From Cannabis sativa (Eukaryota; Streptophyta; Magnoliopsida; Rosales; Cannabaceae), in contig NC_083604.1 in the NCBI RefSeq assembly GCF_029168945.1, forward strand, positions 68,278,211 through 68,342,210: a DNA stretch of 64,000 nucleotides, read 5' to 3'. The notes beneath the pieces are model-generated. The model was given only the letters and a program-made list of their open reading frames with translations, did not search any database and was not told the origin of the DNA. The position numbers were made by a program, and so were the translations under genes. Shown one piece after another: positions 59,951 through 64,000 of the stretch. How positions within the stretch are numbered: the stretch's first letter is position 1; every line of letters starts with the position of its first letter.

Positions 59951-61264
59951 TGTTGACCGAGTTTTTCGGCAACCGATAAAATATTATAAAATTACTGAGC
60001 TGTAAGAAAGTGAGAGAAGGATTTTTACGTGGTTGGGGCGTTAATGAGCCTTAGTCCACGAGTCTCTGTTATTTATGGATGTCTTTAATACAGAGAATAT
60101 ATTTGGGAGTGTTTCACTCTTATAAATACAGAGAATGTTCTTGGTGAGTATTTACTCTACTTGCTCATATGCAGCCCAAGATTCTCGATCCCATTTAATA
60201 AGCTTTGAGGGGGTATTTATAGTGTTTTTGGTGGGGTGATCCCTAGAATTATCCTTACAAGTGTATCTGTAAGTATCCATAAAGTTGGGTATTCCCAATG
60301 AATATACCATGGGTAATGCATGGTCAAATCCCTAGGTGCTGTAGGGTTTTTATGTGGAATGTCCTTATTGCCTTTTGATTGACGTGACTCTTCACAGTGT
60401 AGCCGTCGCTAGACTTAAATGATCATTACTGTGCCGCTGCTGGTTGGAGGTTGTGCTGTCAGACTTTATTGCGTGTAGCAGTCCCAACACGCTTCCTCCC
60501 ATGCGGCATTTAATGCGACTTGATTGCTCAGGAGAAGCCTGACACCTCGCGGAGATGTCTTAGCGCTATTCGAGCTTCCGGGAGCATATGAAGTTCCATG
60601 TGCCTTCTCCGGGGGCTACGTCCTGGACGCTACCTTATGGCATAAAGACTTAGCAAATACTGTGAATTGCTTGATCCACGTGTCCTTATCTGGTTGGTCC
60701 ACGTATATTGGGCAAAATCAGGGGCAACATTTACCCCCAAGCCTTGTTCTTTTGAAAAATTAAACAAGGCTTGTTCAAGTGCCTCCGGTTGACTCCTCGG
60801 TTTCCTGGCACGAGCTTTAAGCGCGTGAGGGTGTATTTAATGATGACTTTTAATGCAGCGATTCACTTTTTGCAGGGGTCGATGCGTTTCGCGCCCATTG
60901 ATTGATACGGCGCATTAATGGTGTCAGACGGATACTCAAACGTTTCCACCGCCTTTATTGCCTATCGATCTGGTCCGTTGATCGTTGAGCATTCGAATCG
61001 TGCACTTCCCCCACCGTTCGATTGGTAGGTGATGTCGCATGTTCCTCATGCAGCTTTGCCTATAAAAGCCACCACCTTTTCTTCATTCCGGTTACTTCCC
61101 ATTTCTTGCCAACTTTGCCCAAATTTCCCAGAGAGAAAATTCTCAGACCTAAAACAAGGCCTTTAAACACTTTGCAATTTTCCCCAGTTCCTCTTCGTTC
61201 GTTGCTATCAGTCTTTCTTGTCTCTATTCGATTCACAGCAGGACCCCCAGTTTCAACACTTCAG
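59951..61264 (+). mobile_element. R7: putative LTR and leader of another element
   Basis: It begins TGTTGACCGAGTTTTTCGGC at an abrupt change from AT-rich DNA and leads to a TATA box, a leader and an intron before a transposon-type gene. No second copy is in the window, so the LTR cannot be confirmed. No tRNA-Met or tRNA-Asp PBS was found. The call rests on the TG start, the composition change and the gene it feeds. Confidence 0.45.
61061..61068 (+). promoter_or_regulatory. TATA box before the R7 gene
   Basis: TATAAAAG in a GC-balanced context. A start near 61,095 would give a leader exon ending at about 61264 (CAGC before GTAAGT) and an intron to the TTTTACAG at about 61718, just before ATG 61729. 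Confidence 0.5.
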
Positions 61265-61728
61265 CGTAAGTTCTTTGCACCCTTTGCTTTATTATTGAAT
61301 GGCATGCTATTACTTATCTGTTTGTTCTTTTCTGGGTTTGCATTCGAAGATTCTGGGCATGCAAGTGTTTAAATCCTTCGTATAATCGGTTTGAGTTTAC
61401 TGCTCTAGTGATAGGATTGCTATTGTCACGCCTCTGTTGTTATTATTTATTTATTTTTTGTAGAAGGCCATACGTTCTTCGTATAATGGTTGCTTAGGGC
61501 ATAGGACAGACTTTTTTCTTTCTGTTTTCTTTAACCCGTAAGGCCGTCTTCTGTGAATTTATTGCACCCGACTCTTGTCCAGGGAATTCTCCCAGGGTTT
61601 CCTGTATGACACGTGTCCGGAGGGGGCCTCTTTCCAGCGGTTAGAGGACCCCCATTCCCTTTTTCTTAATTTAGGGTTTGGTATGGGGCCTAACTGCTGG
61701 AATCTTACTCCTTTTACAGAATCGAAAA

Positions 61729-64000
61729 ATGTCTGCTTCTGGCTCAAAGTCATTGAAGAAAAGTGGTAAGCACCTGGCTACCCTTGAGGAGGTCTCCCTG
61801 GGACCCGTTGCCTAGGAGGGGTACAAGTCCCGGGCGACCGGATGGGAAGCGGTCGAGCTTCACTCCACTCTGACCTGTCCCCATCAGTTGGAGAACATTG
61901 TGGAGGTTGCTGGAATCAAGCCTTCCACATCAGGGACCTACCATCGGCCTCCTCGCGACGCGGAGACGCCCAACCATAACTACGGTGGTTTCGGGGCCTG
62001 GAGCCAGACGCATCTGATGGCTGGGGCCATGCTTCCTCTTCAAGATTATTTTGTTAATTTTTTAGTTTTTGTCGGCCTTGCGCCATACCAACTTATTCCC
62101 CAAGCATACCGCCTGCTTTCAGGCTTGTTTATTTTTTATTCCGCCCGGGGATGGGGATCTCCCCGCCCGGCAGAAATTTTGTATTTTTATGAACTTGTTT
62201 CCGTCCCCAAAAAGGGGGACAAACTTAAGGATGGTTTTTATGGGTTCCGGGCCCACCCTGCTAACGAAGGGGTGGTCCCGTATAACAGGCAAACTCACGT
62301 TAAGGAGTATCGCCATCGTTTTTTCTTCTCCTCCGGATTCCGGGCAGTGGACCATCTGGAGCTCCTTACTGAGTGGGTGAGGATTCCTCCCTATGAATGG
62401 ACTGCACCTACTCAGGCCTTTCTTCGGAGGGCCCAGGCCTTTGCCTCTTACGACCGGGCTGATCTTGACGTCGGGGGTCTGGTCACTACGGAGAACTACA
62501 GGAAGGCAAAACTCATCCTTCCGCATCAATCCGTGGAGGACTCTAACCTTTCCCGGGTTATCTGTCCCAACGTGAGGGCACCGGTCTCGGAGAAGACCTT
62601 CCGGGACGAGATCATTGCCACGGCAGAGAAGAAGTACCAGGAGTATCTCTACCGGAAGGCCCAGGAGAAGGCGTATTCTAAGGCCCAGGCAGCTTTCGGG
62701 AGGGCACTTCGCGTGGGGAGCCCGGTGGAGAGAAGGAGTCAAGCGATTGCCAGGAAGCCCCTTCACATTGGGGATTCAACAGAGAGAAGGGCCCCCAGGC
62801 CACAGCCTTCGGCTCAGGAGCCAAACACTGGGGCTCCTGGTGCCAGCACTTCTGGTGCCGGTGGTAAGTCTCCTTTGGTAGTTCATTATGTTCCTTCTGT
62901 TGGCGAGTATGCCAGTCTTAGGCCCGTAGGGTTCGACGAGCGCCTTTATAGATTTAGGATGCCCTCGACCCGGTGGGGGGATCATTTGAAGGAATTTTAT
63001 TTTTCAAACTTAGGAGATTTCCTAGGTCGGTCCCGAATGGGTTTTGGTCCTCCGGAGCCCGTTCCCTTAGGTCCTTCAGCTTACATTACATCCAGCTGGC
63101 TCCGGCCTTCGGACAGCTATCTCAGAGATGATGCTGCCAGCATCAAAATTCGGAACTTTGCTAGGGCCGAATTAGAGAGTCAGGGTAGGACTAGCTTGCT
63201 TGCCATATCTCGTGTTGGTGGTTTCCCACGGATGTTCTAACACTTGCTTTCTTTTGTTGTAGCAGGTGCTTCTATGGACGCCATTTTGGCCGAACTTGCT
63301 GGGGTTCACACTCCTGAGGCTCCTCCTGCCTTTACTTCTTCCCCGATGGCCCCCACTCTAAAGATTTCTTCCAGCGCTCCTCCAGACACTATTGATTTAG
63401 TGGATGACGAGGAGGTGTTTCCGGGAGAAGGTCAAGAAAAGCAATGAGGCTTTTCTGAGGAAGTTGAAGAAGGTGCAGGAGGGCTCTGGGCTCTTCCTGA
63501 GGAAGCTGAAAAAAGTGAAGAAGAGCAAGAGATTGCTCTGATTCGCAAGCGTAAAGGCAAAATGATTGCCCAAGAGGAGCCCAAGCGGCCTCGGAGGGCT
63601 GATACTCCGGCCCACGGTCTTGATGGTGGGGTCTCTCCCATGGAAGAGCATACTGCCCCTCCCAACATTGTGCTGACTCCGGTTCCTGGAGACGAGGCGA
63701 GACAGGAGCTCCGGATAGCTAAACACAACTACGCCATGGATGAATACTCCCCGGGGTATGCTGAGGTGGAAGCCCTTAGGAGGGTTCTGCGGGTTGAGGT
63801 GCAAGACACCATCAACAACTCGGAGTACCAAGATCCGTGGGACCTAAATTTGGACCCCCTATCGGACTGGTTCCGTCGCTTCCTTGGGCCTACCTTAGCT
63901 CCCTTTGCTGCGGAGATGACTGGCGAGTTCGCGTCTCAGCTTACCCGGTGCGCGCCTAAGCGGTTCGCTACCTGTGCATCCCTGAACTCCATCTTCCAAG
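61729..64000 (+). pseudogene. R7 gene: 'putative gypsy-type transposon' domain protein, partial
   Basis: ATG 61729 (MSASGSKSLKKSGK). The same frame runs to 63240 with one TAG at 61813-61815. The part from 61888 has the plant 'putative gypsy type transposon' (PF04195-like) signature: LMAGAMLPLQDYFVNFL...VGLAPYQLIP...RLLSGLFIF. A basic Ala/Lys-rich region follows (62600-62760). A candidate intron at 63185-63265 (GTAGGA...CTAAC...GTTGTAGCAG, 81 nt, multiple of three) removes the TAA at 63238. The frame then goes on past a TGA at 63445-63447 and stays open to the window end (63448-64000). Both in-frame stops fit C-to-T changes. The function of this family is unknown; it occurs in plant retrotransposons. 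Confidence 0.7.

Noticed and set aside
63218..63265. 48-nt intron at the end of the R7 first frame
   Set aside because: It would remove the TAA in frame, but 48 nt is below the usual plant minimum. The donor at 63185, giving 81 nt, is more plausible with the same acceptor.

Overview
This is a 64 kb piece of a flowering-plant (eudicot-like) nuclear genome. The evidence is intron-containing genes of plant-specific families (a GRDP/DUF1399 protein and a GTE bromodomain protein), AT-rich intergenic DNA, and chromovirus (Tekay-type), Athila-type and Ty1-copia LTR retrotransposons. Species was not identified.

Layout. 1-12,240 is the genic end: a plus-strand glycine-rich-domain gene (1921-6774, 8 exons, 853 aa) and a convergent minus-strand GTE bromodomain/NET gene (12023-9939, 3 exons, 629 aa). 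Between their tails lie two large interleaved inverted repeats (8250-9055). 12,241-13,185 is AT-rich spacer.

13,190-47,567 is a nested retrotransposon. R1, an old Tekay-like element on the plus strand, carries a 932 bp hAT-type element in its pol and is split inside integrase by R2 (Tekay, minus, 16890-46740, TSD ACATC). R2 is split inside reverse transcriptase by R3 (Tekay, plus, 21530-42304, TSD CTGTC). R3 is split inside reverse transcriptase by R4 (Athila-like, minus, 26455-37700, TSD AAGAA). R4 is a tandem LTR-internal-LTR-internal-LTR array of a gag-protease element without RT or integrase. The gag-pol frame of R3 is uninterrupted apart from R4. R2 carries two frameshifts, R4 carries frameshifts and a nonsense change, and R1 is badly decayed.

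47,568-59,950 starts with a 5S-rRNA-derived fragment (Cassandra-like), then a decayed minus-strand copia element (R5). The LTR of R5 is split by R6, a second Athila-like gag-protease element (48688-55027, plus, TSD TGCGG). 59,951 to the window end looks like the start of another element (R7): an LTR-like leader with a TATA box, then a GC-rich gene with a 'putative gypsy-type transposon' domain, broken by two stops and running off the edge.

The most unusual signal is shared by LTRs of three families (R2, R3, R4/R6). Each carries paired short perfect or near-perfect palindromes of unrelated sequence at a fixed centre-to-centre spacing: 21 bp in R3 and R4/R6, 30 bp in R2. In R4/R6 the pairs are repeated with a 71-72 bp period, and many of the differences between sister LTRs fall on the palindromes.
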